Shown: positions 35,391 through 47,672 of the stretch, in pieces
How the letters are laid out: every line of letters begins with the position of its first letter
Numbering within the stretch: the first letter of the stretch is position 1
From: Maratus speciosus
Taxonomy: Eukaryota > Arthropoda > Arachnida > Araneae > Salticidae
DNA length: 64,000 nucleotides
Direction: 5' to 3'
NCBI GenBank assembly: GCA_963932465.1
Contig: OZ010792.1
Span: 186,001-250,000 of the forward strand
Program-made: the position numbers and the translations under genes
The notes under the pieces: generated by a model
Database searches by the model: none
The model's input: only the letters and a program-made list of their open reading frames with translations
Told to the model about the DNA's origin: nothing

Positions 35391-36150
35391 TTCGCCTCTG
35401 GCTAGCAGTTTGGTCACCGTTAAATGTATGCTAAGCATTGCATCATGTTACTTTTATTCATAATTTAATTAACTATCTCAATCCTTCGGCAAATAGTAAG
35501 ATTCTGATAGAGAAAACACGAACTCGTTACTTTTATGTTAGCGGACGCAGGTGATAAATCGCCAATTATTGTTCTCTTCTCATTTATTCATATTGCCTTA
35601 ATTTTACTTAAACTATAATCCTTTCACTTATTTTATATAAAATATGTAACTTTAATTTCAAATACAAACGTTTAAGATACATGCCTTTCACTTATTTAAT
35701 TTTTAAAAAAGAAAAATAAAAGAAAAAAAATGCCAATTTCATTATCAAAGCATTGTTTTTAATTTACCACGCAAAAAATAAAAACTGCTACTGGCGAGGT
35801 AAAAAATACCATTGGCGAGTTTTGAGACTGGCTAACATAAAAGTACGAAGAATTTCTTCCGATCATGTTAGCAATGTATAGCTTTTTCGTTGTTATGTAT
35901 TTAATCTTTCTTGAGAAAACCACTTAACTCACGTAGGCATTTATGCTTCATGTTCATTTGAGCACAGCTGTCTCAAACGCAACGTGGTTGGCGCAATACT
36001 TTTTTTTTGTTGTTTAACCAGTTTGGCGAGAAAACCACGTTTCCGGGTACCTGTTCGACCTAGCTGGCGAAAGTAGTAAGTTAGTTTTAATTATTATAAA
36101 ACTGTTTATTTGGTATAAAAACACAATTTTATTTTAAAATACACAAAACT
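35391..36150. other. Dispersed-repeat fragments, no gene
   Basis: A relative of 20,340-20,560 begins near 35,395 (GCCTCTGGCTAGCAGTTTGG; GCATTGCATCATGTTACTTT). I see no coding sequence. Confidence 0.5.
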
Positions 36151-36151
36151 T

Positions 36152-36335
36152 TGGCACAGATGACATATACGCCCCATACTGGCGCGATTTTTTTACTACG
36201 CCAATTTGGCAAAAACATCAACAGCATAAACAACAATATCCAGTTTACCATATCAAGCAAAGTAGCGACACTTTGCCGCCAATTAAGTTCCCATTGCGTA
36301 CATGACATTGACGTCAGAAAAAGATCGCGCCAATA
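36152..36335. mobile_element. Short MITE of the CAGATGTCATATACGC family
   Basis: TGGCACAGATGACATATACG at the left, then TGGCGCGATTTTTTTAC, and at the right GTCAGAAAAAGATCGCGCCA, are the hallmarks of copies at 57.97-59.44 kb. The interior includes TACCATATCAAGCAAAGTAG. The 61-residue frame is repeat-derived. Confidence 0.7.
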
Positions 36336-36879
36336 ACTTTTATTGGAAACACATACAAATTATTTTATTATAAAATGCACAAAGTTTAATTTAATGTAAA
36401 ACACACGCAATCTCTTCTACAGGATTGTCATATAAAGAATAATTTCGTCAAAATCTCTGGGTTGCTATTGAATAAAATTGCCATTTTGGCACTAAAAGGA
36501 TACCCCAGTGCGTCTGAGGCATCTTTGTCTACGTTTGCTTATCTGTTGAAATACGTTCGATAATACGGATATTTTTAAACCTAATTAATAATCTTCCGTA
36601 TTTGGGTCCATAGCCAATAAGCCTATTTGGCTAATACAATTTGGTACAATGGAGTGTTTCTATGAAAGCCTTTAACGATATTCACAGTTACATTCATTTA
36701 TATAGTTGAAATATAGTTTTTTTTTCACCCGAACCTTTGCAATAGAATCGACTAAGGAAGATTAGAAAATCTAATATCTTAGCTAAAGTTCGTCAATCTG
36801 ATGTTATGCACGTAATAAAAGCATATCAAATTATTGTTTTGAACGCCACTGGCTATTGAGAATGGTAGGTATGATTACG

Positions 36880-37175
36880 ATCAACAATAATTTTCGGTGA
36901 TCAAATTAGTGAAATCACACTTCCAAAAATTATCATCCGTTGACGACCATATATCTAATTCCTTGTCTTACCCTGTAAATCATTTTATCTGTATTCTACA
37001 AACATCTTTTAGTATGCAAAATTTAATTCAGCGTAAAAATACATAACTCATTTAAAAACCACCTTTAAGCAATTTACGCTCATAATCAGTAGCGCTTACG
37101 AATTCTTTTTCGTAGCCCTGTATGTGATCTATAGCATTTATAAACATCACAAAGTATGCAAAAATTTAGTTAACC
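36880..37175 (+). repeat. Fragment of the ACTAG-head repeat interior
   Basis: CACTTCCAAAAATTATCATC to ACATCACAAAGTATGCAAAA parallels 12,140-12,400. It shows that the loop of the foldback carries a second decayed copy of the 10.8-13.2 kb repeat. Confidence 0.65.
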
Positions 37176-37439
37176 CTCCGTCTACCAGACGGGTCCATTG
37201 GACCCGACAGGTACATACAAAATATTCATTCAAACCAGAAATTTCTTTAAAATAAACTAAGTATATAAACCAGACAAAAATAAGGTAAATAAATAAGTTA
37301 AATAGTTTTAAATAAAAATTCTGGTGTAGAACGTTTTATTAAAACTTGAATAAAATTCCCGGTAGATCTAGGGTTAAACTAGTCGTTGGGGGTCACCGTA
37401 ATACTTACTCATCATGGATATAGATAATATAAAATATGA

Positions 37440-37850
37440 AAATAAAACATGTGATATTTACTAAGCATTGTACCATGTTACTTTTATTCATAATTTAATT
37501 TATTTGGACTTCCTTAAATATAATTAATATAACCCCTTAAGCTAATATTACTTTTTGTTGCATTAAAATATCTCAATTTGTCGATTTTCTATAAGCAAGT
37601 AAATGCTATCGGTTTACATTGGAAGTCTATGGGAATTTGGCGAAATATTAGAGATACCGCCAATTTGGCGACAAACTTGGCGGTATTTGGCGACAGAACA
37701 GGGTCCCTCCTATGGTAACACCCCTTATAGGTATGGAGATGCATTAAATGCTTGACATTTACGATAAGCCATTATTAGCATTTAATCTTATAGTTTGGCG
37801 ACAGTTTTTGGGTCGGCGGGATAATCGAGTAGTACCGAATTGCATAAAAG
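37440..37850. repeat. Dispersed repeat rich in TTTGGCGA words
   Basis: CATGTTACTTTTATTCATAA, then GGAAGTCTATGGGAATTTGG, then GGCGACAAACTTGGCGGTAT, then GACAGAACAGGGTCCCTCCT. The same order is seen at 53,160-53,480 and 57,030-57,290. The next part (TTTGACATTTACGATAAGCC-like; GGGATAATCGAGTAGTACC) recurs at 51,765-51,850 and inverted at 58,325-58,440. Confidence 0.8.
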
Positions 37851-38199
37851 AAACATCCTTATAACTTGAAAAATTATAATCCTATTAACTAACAGTTTAC
37901 TGCGTCGGATTAAGCGTCTCATTTCCAATTGAAATATATCTTTGAATTGAAATTTGAAAGAAATACAGGGTCATGAAAAATCGAAGAGTGTGAAAAATAG
38001 AATTACAAATATCTCGCAACTAATTATCCAATCGAGTTCATTCATGATGCAAAATTTATGTTTTTTATTGTCCTTTATATTAACTCCTTCGAATAAACAA
38101 TTTCGAAAATTTTTGTATATCTTTTATAAGAACGAATATTTCAAGAGTCCTAAAAAAATAGTTCCGTTTAATCGAGGTTACTGATATTCAATACGCTTC

Positions 38200-38436
38200 T
38201 TCCCATTATTACTCCCTAAGTACACACCGAATTTCAAGTCTCTATCTCAATTTGTTCGGGAGATAGAGCGATTACAGACACACAGACATACAGACGGACG
38301 GACAATTTTTTTTTTCCCTAAAAATATGTTTTTCGGAATCTCCAGTGTCTGAAACGTGTAAATCCGTCAAAAAAAATTTCGATTTTTAAAACGATTACAA
38401 GACTTACCCTATACTATGTATGATGGGTAAGTAAAA
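38200..38436 (+). mobile_element. 3' end of a hairpin-ended repeat (copy 3)
   Basis: A GAGATAGAGCGATTACAG phrase leads to an ACACAGACATACAGACGGAC tract, then TTTTTCGGAATCTCCAGTGT, GAAACGTGTAAATCCGTCAA and a hairpin (38,402-38,432; stem ACTTACCC/GGGTAAGT) followed by AAAA. The order matches 10,080-10,276. The 5' extent is unclear. Confidence 0.7.
38402..38432. repeat. Terminal hairpin, 8-bp perfect stem
   Basis: The stem is ACTTACCC/GGGTAAGT. It shares position and following A-run with the hairpin at 10,244-10,272 but has a different stem sequence. Confidence 0.75.
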
Positions 38437-38499
38437 AGCCTATCATAACTAAAAATGCTCATCCAGCAATATACATTACTTCGGATACAGTATAGTATC

Positions 38500-38504
38500 C
38501 GAAA

Positions 38505-38538
<34 letters not shown>

Positions 38539-38540
38539 TC
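38500..38540. repeat. Long poly-T tract
   Basis: About 33 consecutive T residues. Confidence 0.95.
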
Positions 38541-38599
38541 CCTGTTAAATATATGCATTTCATATTATACAGGAAGTAAGTTGTAGTAAACCTCAGCAA

Positions 38600-39075
38600 T
38601 GTATATCAATGTTGCGATATATAAAATAGTTTAACATAATTAAAACACGCCGGTAACAATTTTTCGACCTATAACCATTATTTAACGGAATTCTTTTACA
38701 GGTATTACCTGTATGTAGCCCTGTAAATGAATAATAAATATTCTTTGCATCACATATTCTACAGAATACTTATTTTAGTGCACTTCATAAATGTATATTA
38801 ATTTCATTATGTGTGAAAGTCTGTAACATCATTAAAATGCACTTGAAACGATCTTTTCCCGTTGGTCGTAATATAACAGAATACTTTTGCGTATCTCTGT
38901 AAATAAATTGTAATTGCTACAAACATCTTTTCTTCAGTAACGTGCAAAAGTTTCAGGGCTTTCCGAGTATATTTACGAGAGTAAGAGCGCGGAAAACGAA
39001 CTGACGGCCAGGCAAACCGAAGTCATAAACACTGTTGAACTATGTTAGAAACTGTTAGAAACAATCCAGGGTAAA
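38600..39075 (+). repeat. Fragment of the 175-bp tandem unit and its 3' end
   Basis: GGAATTCTTTTACAGG, then TGTAGCCCTGTAAATGAATA, and later CAGGCAAACCGAAGTCATAA, parallel 12,608-13,150. A ACAGGTATTACCTGT palindrome lies near 38,699-38,713. Confidence 0.65.
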
Positions 39076-39998
39076 ACCTTATTTCATTAACTCACACAAA
39101 AATGACGTCAAAGATGTTTTCTAATTGTAAGTTGAGTTTCTGTACACGAACGAAGTGCCTATCGTTTACCATGTTTTTTTGTTGTTGTTGTTTGTTTGTT
39201 TGTTTTTTTACCTGAAAACCTTTTCACATTCAGCTCAATTCATTTTCTAAAGTTTTGTTTACATTAGGAACGAAACCTTAAATGCCGATAACTTCCACTG
39301 CATACTTCTTAAAAGGTACCATTTTTCTAAAAAATTATTTTTATTTTAAAAATCTTTCTAAAAATGTAACTTTCATGCAGTTTTATTTGAAAAAATAATC
39401 TTGATGGAAAATACCAGAGTGAAGTTGAAGTTGATTTGTGCTTTTATAATTTGGATAGTACGCGCTCGTTGGCGGGTTTATCGCTGTTTGGCATAATTTG
39501 ATAATTAACTAACAGTTTTTTGCTTATTACGGATAGAAATTTCATTTTTTTTAAACTAAATTTTATAAAAGCACGTAGATTGAGTAATTACCAGTCCGAA
39601 AATGCATTCCATACTTTTTTCTGTCCATTATTTAAGTCTCTAGCTTAATTGAATCGATATATGTTTGACGAAGATTTTTGTGATCATTTTCAGTATCTCG
39701 ACGTTTTTTTAAAAATCTTGTATCTCTGTTTATAATTATTTTATAAAGATGAGTTTGGTTTCAAATTGAAGTTTTTCTTCTTTAGATTCTTCTGGTATTC
39801 GTTTTATTTCTCTGCGATGCTTACTTTCTTAAATATCTGAAATTTTAAAATGCCACGTTTGGTCGATTTAACATGGAGAAGTTGACTTCAGTATAATAAG
39901 CAGTTACGTGGTTCTGGCTTTTGGTTCTTGGCGTTTGTTTAATTGGCGGGGTTAGTATTTTTTTATAGCTTGGCTTGGCAGAACGACCGTCCTGCTTG
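39076..39998. other. No gene seen
   Basis: AT-rich DNA with a TTG/TTTG simple tract near 39,178-39,208. No reading frame or clear repeat boundary. Confidence 0.5.
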
Positions 39999-40965
39999 AT
40001 CTCAGAGTGTCATTTAAATTAATTTTTTTGATTATCTTTAAATAATAGTAACAGAAAAGAAAGCCTTTTGCAAAGCTTAATTTAAAAAATAATTATGCCT
40101 AAGGCCTACATTTTGTATGGTTTCAGTAATTTTTGTTGTAATTTCAGTAACTAAACAAACCTCGGCACTTTTACATAAAAAAAAAAAATATTTTTATACA
40201 AGACCTGAGACAAAAACAGAATAGGGAAAGAGAAAAGCTGTTAATGATGGCATACTTGTTGAGACATGATCAAACGCGTCAAAACACATTCCTGCTTGTT
40301 GGTTTCAAAGCCACAATCTTAATGCTGCTTGCCAGTCCCTGAAACTTGTTCCTACCATAAGTATGTTCCTATAAATGAAACATTATACGATGTTACCATG
40401 CATCAGCCTCAAGTAATTTTCAGAAAGTAAACATATCCAAATCTCTTTCAAAATTTATACTGCAGAAAAATGACATTTTTGCATAAGAAGTAAGCTAGGA
40501 ATTATTAATGAAGTGAGACTTGCACATAGTGATTTCAAAGTTTATTTCTATGAGCCAGCAGGGCCAAGATCTTCAATTAAGTTATCAAGAAATGACAAGA
40601 CTTGGTTCCTACAAATTAAATTTTGAGAAAGATCAAAATTTTTAAACCAACAAGCAAGAATGTGTTTTGACACGTTTGACCATGTCTCAACAAGTATGAC
40701 AATATTAACAGCTTTCCTCTTTCCCTATTCTGTTTTTGTCTCAGGTCTTGTATAAAAAATTTTTTTTTCTTTATGTAAAAGGACTGAGGTTTCTTTTAGT
40801 TACTAAAATTACTTACAAAAAATACTGAAACCATACAAAATGTATGGCCTGGCCTTAGGCATAATTATTTTTTTAATTAATTTCTAAGCTTTGCAAAGAG
40901 CTTTATTTTCTGTTACTATTATTTAAAGATAATCAAAAACATAAATTTAAGTGACACTCTGAGAT
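39999..40965. repeat. 0.97-kb palindrome abutting the right foldback arm
   Basis: ATCTCAGAGTGTCA (39,999) and TGACACTCTGAGAT (ending 40,965) bound arms of about 310 bp. Inner landmarks GACCTGAGACAAAAACAGAA and CATGTCTCAACAAGTATG mirror each other around a loop centred near 40,482. Unrelated in sequence to the left palindrome at 31,574. Confidence 0.9.
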
Positions 40966-41702
40966 AAATACTTAGTTGTGACTACAACAAAACAATAGTT
41001 TGGCAGTATTGTTTTGACATCTTTCCCTTGCCATATCTCAGCTTATATTCAAATCTCCATCCTGAAATTTCTTGTGCATAACACTACCATACAATACTGT
41101 CAGGAACCAGAACTTCAAATTTTTATCTCGTGCCCCACCAGAGATATTAAAGCCTCAAAAGTGCGATTTTTGACATTTTCGAAGAATTTGAGATTTTTTT
41201 TTTAGAGAAGAGAAAGCAAGTCCCAGATCTGGCACTTGGCGTGTGAGTATAAGTACTTTCGGCCTATTTGTAAAAAAAAATTATGTCATGTTCACAGTTT
41301 TCCCTGCTAGAAATATTTCCTTTTGTAAACGGACAAATTTTGGAAAAAAACTGAAACTTTATGCTTAAATTTCACCAATAAGGATTTATTTTCGGAAACT
41401 ACTCTATTACCAAATTTTTAGTCCTATGTATTCTGTACTGATTGCTTTAATCCGCACTCGAATTGGAGAAATAAACGATGAATTATTTACAATTCCGTAA
41501 AACCTTCTTGTGAGAAAATTGCTGCAGACGATGAAACAAAGATGGCCGCCATGCACAAACAAAAATTAATAAAATGAAAATAATAGTCATTTTGAACTTC
41601 CATCATGTTAGGGTTGTTGTACAAAAAATTTCAGATTTTTTAAAAATGGTCAAGCAACGAATATCGGATTTTCTGGACCATTTGAAATGGATTGACCCTT
41701 TA

Positions 41703-43735
41703 ACACTTTTGGAATAATTCGAAAATTACAAATTAAGCCACAATTTGACTAAACTTCGTTATAAAAATGCAATAGACAGAAATGAGATTTTAATTAATAA
41801 GAACTAAAACTAATTCTAAATAAATGATAATTTAGAAAGTATTTTGAGACTTTTATGCTCATTTCATACGCGCATTTCAGTATTCATTTGAAGTTTTGAA
41901 TTTTTTAGAAACCATCTTAACACATTTGCAGCTTAAAATTAACCATAATGTCAAATTCCAAGCTTCTTGTCTAACAGTCTACCACCTCTCTGGTGTTACT
42001 AATTACGAAACAGAGTTGAAATAGAATGTCTCGAAAAATGTTGAAACAGAGACTGTCAGCATTAATTTGCCAACATTAACCTTGAAATCGGTTAGCATTA
42101 TTCCGCATAATATTTTATAGAAAACGGAATTTAGATGTTTTTAAAGATTTTCTTGTTGTTCCTGCCAACCAAGTGGTAGTGACACCGGCATAAAATATAG
42201 CCCGTATAGGATCAGGGACTATCACCCTTGATTCACAACATCACAACCAATAACTTCTGTAATCGGTATATTATTTCCTGAGATTCCATAAAAATTGTAA
42301 TTTAGGACTCTTTTAGAATGCTTTTCTCTACTTCCCTTCGCTTCACACCTTTTTAATTTCGAATTTATTTTCGACTGTTCTTAGAGGACATTTATATTTT
42401 ATAAGTAACTACCGTGCTATATTTAAAGTTTCTAGCCTCTTCAGTACCGCAGAAATCGCAATTTAGAAAGTTTTTTGCTCCTGCAACCCTCTAGGGATTG
42501 TGGCACCGACATAAAATATATCTTATGTTTGAGCAGGTTCTATCACCATCAATTTGCAACCATTATGTTTGAAATCGGTTTCGTATTTCATACGATTGCA
42601 TAAAAACCGTAATTTAGAACGCTTTTCGCTCACTGCATTCTTTTAAATTGGGAATTTTCTTTAGACAATTCTTAGAAAGCATTTGCATCTTTAAAGTAAT
42701 TACCATTCCAAATTTAAAATGTTAGACCCCCTCAGTAACACTAAAAACGCAATTTAGAACATTTTTTGCTCCTGTAACCCACAGGTGGTAGTGGCAAAAA
42801 CGTAAAATATAGGCTATGTTGGAGCGGGGACTGTCACCATCAATTTGAAACCATTACTTCTGAAATCGGTTTATATTTCTTGAGATTGCGTAGAAATCGC
42901 AATTTAGAACGTTTTTAGAACGCTTTTCGTTCATTTTCACTCTTTTAAATTTAAAATTTTTAAGAAACTGTTCTCAGAGAACATTTACATCTCATAAGTA
43001 ATTACAATGCCAAATTTCAAGTTGCTAGCCCCTTCAGTATCACAAAAATCACAATTTAGTACTTTTTTAAAATGCCACCGCAATGTGGTAGTGACGCCGA
43101 CATGAAATAGATTCTATATTGGAGCAAGGGCTGTCATCATCAATTTCCAACCATTACTTATGAAATCGGTTCAGTACTTTCTGAGATTGCGTAGAAATCG
43201 CAGTTTAGAACGTTTTTTAGAACGCTTTTCGCGCATTTTCACCCCTTTTAAATTTCGAATTTTTAAAGAAATGTTCTTAGAGATCATTTATATCATATAA
43301 GTAACTACCATGCCTAATTTCAAGTTGCTAGCCCCTGCGGTATCACAAAAAACGCAATTTAGAACGTTTTTTGCTCCTGCACCCCCTTTGGGGTAGTGGC
43401 ACTGATACAAAATATGACCTATGTTGGAGCGACGACTGTCTTTATCGTTTTCACACCAATTTTTTTAAAAATCGAATCGGTACTTTCTAAGATTTCGTAG
43501 AAATCGCAATTTAGAACGTTTTTATAGAACGCTTTTCGCGCATTTTCACCGCCTTTTAATTTCGAATTTTTTAAGAAATGTTCTTAGAGATAATTTATAT
43601 CTTATAAGTAACTACCATTCCAAATTTCATGTTTCTATGCCCTTCAGTAACACAAAAATCGCATTTTTAGAATTTTTTTTGCTCCTGCACCCCTTTTGGC
43701 CAGTGGCACGGACATATAATTTGAATAAAAATGTC
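41703..43735. repeat. Diverged core-repeat array (AATTTAGAACG family), third block
   Basis: It continues the head repeat split at 30,855. Repeated phrases include GAAATCGCAATTTAGAACG, AACGCTTTTCGCGCATTTTC, TCATATAAGTAACTACCATG, TTTTTTGCTCCTGCACCCC, and CTATGTTGGAGC with GACTGTCACCATCAATTT. Some units recur at about 310 bp (near 42,900, 43,200 and 43,500). Confidence 0.8.
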
Positions 43736-45770
43736 AGAATAAACAAATATTGCTAGAAGACACGTCAAAAATATTTAAAATACTTAATGACAGTTTTCAA
43801 TTGCGGTTTGTCTTTAAACTTATATTTAAACAATGTGAATAAAAATATCAGAATAATCTAATATTGCCAGAAAACACGTCAAAAATATTTAAAACGCTTA
43901 ATAGCAGCTTTTGATTGCAGTTTGCCTTTAAACTTATGTTTGAACAATGTGAATAAAAATACTTCAGAATAATCTAACATTGCCAGAAAACGCGTCAAAA
44001 ATATTTAATACGCTTAATATCAGTTTTCAATTGCAGTTTGCCTATAAACTTATGTTTGAACAATCAACAATGTGAATAAAATACTTCAGAATAATCTAAT
44101 ATTGCCAGAAAACACGTCAAAAATATATAAAATGCTTAATGTCAGTTTTCAATTGCAGTTTGCCTTTAAACTTATGTTTGAGTAATAGTAATGGGAATGA
44201 AAATGTCAGAATAGTCTAATATTGCTAGAAAACACGTCAAAAATATTTAAAATACGTAATGACAGATTTCAGTTGCGGTTTGCCTTTAAACTCATTTTAA
44301 AAAATATGAATGAAAATGTCAGAATAGTTTAATATTGCTATAGAAGACACGTCAAAAATATTTGAAATACTTAATGACAGTTTTCAAATTGCAGTTTGCC
44401 TTTAAACTTATGTTTGAACAATGTGAATGAAAATGTCAGAATAGTTTAATATTGCTATAGAAGACAAGTCAAAAATATTTAAAATGCTTAATGGCAGTTT
44501 TGAATTACAGTTTGCAATTAAACTTATGTTTAACAATGTGAATAAAAATACTTCAAAATAATCTAATATTTCCAGAAAACACGTCAACAATATTTAAAAT
44601 GCTTAATGTCAGTTTTCAATTGCAGTTTGTCTTTAAACTTATGTTTAAACAACGTGAATGAAAATGTCAGAATAGTCTAATATTGCTAGAAAACATCTCA
44701 AAAATATTTAAAATGCTTAATGACAGTTTTCAATTGCGGTTTGCCTTTAAACGCATTTTTAAAAATATGAATGAAAATGTCAGAATAAACTAATATTGCT
44801 AGAAGACACGTCAAAAATATTTCAAATACTGAATGATAGATTTCTATTGCATTTTGCCTTTAAACTTAATTTAAACATTATGATTAATAATGTCAGAATA
44901 AACTAATATTGCTAGAAGACACGTGGAAAATATTTAAAATACTTAATGATGGTTATCAATTGCAGTTTGCCTTTAAACTTATATTTAAACAATATCAATA
45001 AAAATGTCAGAATAAACTAATATTGCTAGAAGGCATGTCAAAAATATTTAATATGCTTAATGGCAGTTTTCAATTACAGTTTGCCTTTAAACTTATGTTA
45101 TAACAATGTGAATAAAAATACTTCAGAATAATCTAGTATTGCCAGAAAACATGTCAAAAATATTTAAAATTCTTAATGTCAGTTTTCAATTGCAGTTTAT
45201 CTTTAAACTTATGTTTGAACAACGTGAATGAAAATGTCAGAATAGTCTAATATTTCTAGAAAACATGTCAAAAATATTTAAAATGCTTAATGTCACTTTT
45301 CAATTGCAGTTTGCCTTTAAACTTATATTTAAACAATATGAATAAAAATATCAGAATAAACTAATATTGCTAGAAGACACGTCAAAAATATTTAAAATAC
45401 TTAATGTCAGTTTTCAATTACAGTTTTCCTTTAAACTTGTGTTTTAACAAGATGAATGAAAGTTTCAGAATAGTCTAATACTGCTAGAAGGCACGTCAAA
45501 AATATTTAAAATACTTAATGATAGATTTCTATTGCAGTTTACCTTTAAACATATCTTCAACAATATGAATGCAAATTTCAGACTATTCTAATATTGCTAT
45601 TAACATGATGTTTAAAAACCTTAATACAAGAACTTTTTAACTCAGGTGACAGAGCAAGAATATTTAAAATACCTAATTACTGTTTTCTGTTTAAGTTTAA
45701 GTTTGACTTGAAATTTATGTTTGAATATTATGAATGAAAATGTCAGTATATTCTAATATTAGTAGTAAAA
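43736..45770. repeat. 115-bp satellite array, about 18 monomers
   Basis: The anchor ATTGCTAGAAGACACGTCAA and variants occur at 43,749, 43,863, 43,979, 44,101, 44,221, 44,335, 44,451 and onward at 114-122-bp steps to about 45,760. Each unit ends with CAGTTTGCCTTTAAACTTAT. Two variants mix: GCTAGAAGACACG and GCCAGAAAACACG. The last copies decay. The array ends about 280 bp before the BEL/Pao coding remnant. It is not CRISPR: there are no unique spacers. Confidence 0.95.
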
Positions 45771-46055
45771 TGACATTTAACATCAATTTTAAATAATCCT
45801 TTTTAAAAACACTTGGTTATCTTAGAAACATAAACAATTTTGGACTATTACACCATAGGTAATTCAAATATAAATAAGTGAAATGTAAATAAACTACAAA
45901 TCAATTGCTAAAATGGCGTATACACATTTAATACAGATTAAAACATTAAAATCACTAAAATAACTATTCTACGGTTTCAGCGCACCTCCGTGAAGGCCAC
46001 GGAAAGTAAAGTAAGAAAAAAAGTAAAGTAAGTAAAGAAAAAAAAATCAATTTTA
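45771..46055. other. Junction between satellite and BEL/Pao remnant
   Basis: It contains AAAGTAAAGTAAG purine-rich repeats at about 46,004-46,040 and no LTR or gag-like frame. The 5' part of the retrotransposon is therefore missing or unrecognisable. Confidence 0.6.
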
Positions 46056-47672
46056 TTGAGTGCATGCTTTGTTTATATTGAAGATAATTTCGGAAATAAA
46101 CGAAAGTTTAGAGTAATATTGGATAATGCTAGCAATGTCAATATTTTAACTAAGGATTGCGCTGATATGCTTAAATTTAAAAAAAGGATAATTAATGTAC
46201 CCGTTACAGGATTAAACGGTTATACTTATAATGTAAAAAATAAAATTTCGAGTGTAATTACAAACGAAGATGGCTCTTTCAGGGAGAATATAGATTTCTT
46301 AATTGTTCCCAAAATCACGGATGTAATTCCATCAAAGCAATTAAATGTATCGGACATTAATTTACCGAATATTGTGGAATTGGCAGACCCCACATTTTTC
46401 AAACCGGGAAAAATTCGCGCATTGGTTGGGGCTGAATTATTTTATAGAATTTTAAAGCATAATTCAGTTAAGATAAACGATAAACTTTTTCTGCAAGACA
46501 CTGTTTTTGGATGGATCCCAACTGGGGCGCTAGAGGAGAACACGCAAACAAACAATATTGCTATGTGCAATTTCGTTAGAGATTTCGATGAAATAAATGA
46601 TAATTTAAGACAATTTTGGGAATTGGAATCTATTGGCATAACGCATGATCCGAAAATATCGGAAACTGATCAAGTACAACAAATATTCGATAAAACTGTC
46701 AAATTTGTAGGCGATCGTTATGAAGTTCAGTTACCGTGGAAAAAAGACTGGAAGGATTTAAACGATAATTTTAATGTTGCGAAACAGCGTTTGGAAGGTC
46801 TAAAAAGAAAATTTTATCGAAACCCAGAGCTTTTTCGACAATATTCTGAAATAATCACGGAATATTTAAAGCAAAGAATTATAGAGCAGGTGCAAGAAAA
46901 TGAACCTGTTTTAGACAGGGCAGTTTATTATTTGCCCATCATGCGGTCTGTAAAGAAGATAAACTTACTACAAAGGTCCGAATCGTCTTCGGATGCCAGC
47001 TCTCATGATAACAATGATTTGTCCCTTAATGATTGTTTATGGCCCGGCACCAACTTAAATCCACTTCTATTTGATATTTTAATCCACTTCAGATTATACG
47101 AAATTGCCTTTTCTTCTGATATCGAGAAGGCGTTCTTTCAAATCTCACTCGCTGAAAAAGATCGGGATTTTGTCCGTTTTCTGTGGTATGATGATGATTT
47201 AAAATCTTTCAAGATCTTCAGAATTAAACGTGTTATTTTTGGAGTCAATGCCTCCCCATTCCTCCTATCAGCTACCATAAAGGAGCACATCAAGCGGTTT
47301 ACGAACCTACACCCAAGAACTGTTCACCTACTCCATAAATATATTTATGTGGATGATTTTATATCTGGCGAAGATACGCTGCAAGGCGCTCTTGATGTTT
47401 CCCTGAATGCTAACAAAATAATGTCTGAAGAAGGAATGATTCTTCGAAAATGGATAACCAATGATGAAGCGTTATTGAAGTGCTGGCAAAAGGAAGGTTT
47501 AAATATTCAAGCAGAACATGCTGCAATAAGCCTAGGAAGCAATCTAAGCAAAGTATTAGGAATGTCCTGGAAAACAGAAGAAGATTGTCTGACATTCGAA
47601 GTCAAAAGTTTAATAGAATTCTTGTCATCGCAAAAAAGGCTCAAAACGTGTATTATTGCAAGCAGTTGGTAA
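46056..47672 (+). pseudogene. pol: BEL/Pao polyprotein: protease and reverse transcriptase part
   Basis: This is the longest frame in the window (538 codons, opening at TTG with no ATG, so its start is truncated). Residues about 1-150 look like the retropepsin-like domain of Pao elements; the active-site region reads VILDNASNVN, so the usual D-S/T-G is altered. The reverse transcriptase follows, with DIEKAFFQI at about residue 355 and catalytic YVDD at 431-434. The region 46,935-46,995, just before DASSH, reads out of register and fits a compensating pair of small frameshifts. The frame ends at 47,672, where a further frameshift moves the coding sequence to another frame. No gag or 5' LTR is present. 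Defective copy. Confidence 0.93.

Larger units (their letters stand above)
30856..41699. mobile_element. 10.8-kb foldback structure with about 720-bp inverted arms
   Basis: The left arm (30,856-31,578) begins AGGGTCAATTCATTTCAAGT. The right arm (40,962-41,699) ends with the complement, ATGGATTGACCCT. The arms correspond over about 720 bp up to AAGTATTTATCT. Similar frames at 31,305-31,526 (-) and 41,014-41,205 (+) translate alike only because the arms are inverted copies. The repeat at 30,784 is interrupted precisely here and resumes at 41,703, giving an empty-site reference at 10,890-10,900. No transposase was seen in the loop. Confidence 0.85.

Noticed and set aside
31305..41205. Two similar predicted peptides, at 31,305-31,526 (-) and 41,014-41,205 (+), as a duplicated gene
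   Set aside because: They are the inverted arms of the foldback read on opposite strands; the similarity continues well outside the frames, so it is DNA-level duplication.
43736..45770. Regular 115-bp array as a CRISPR-like array
   Set aside because: The whole monomer is repeated with no unique spacers, and the DNA is eukaryotic.
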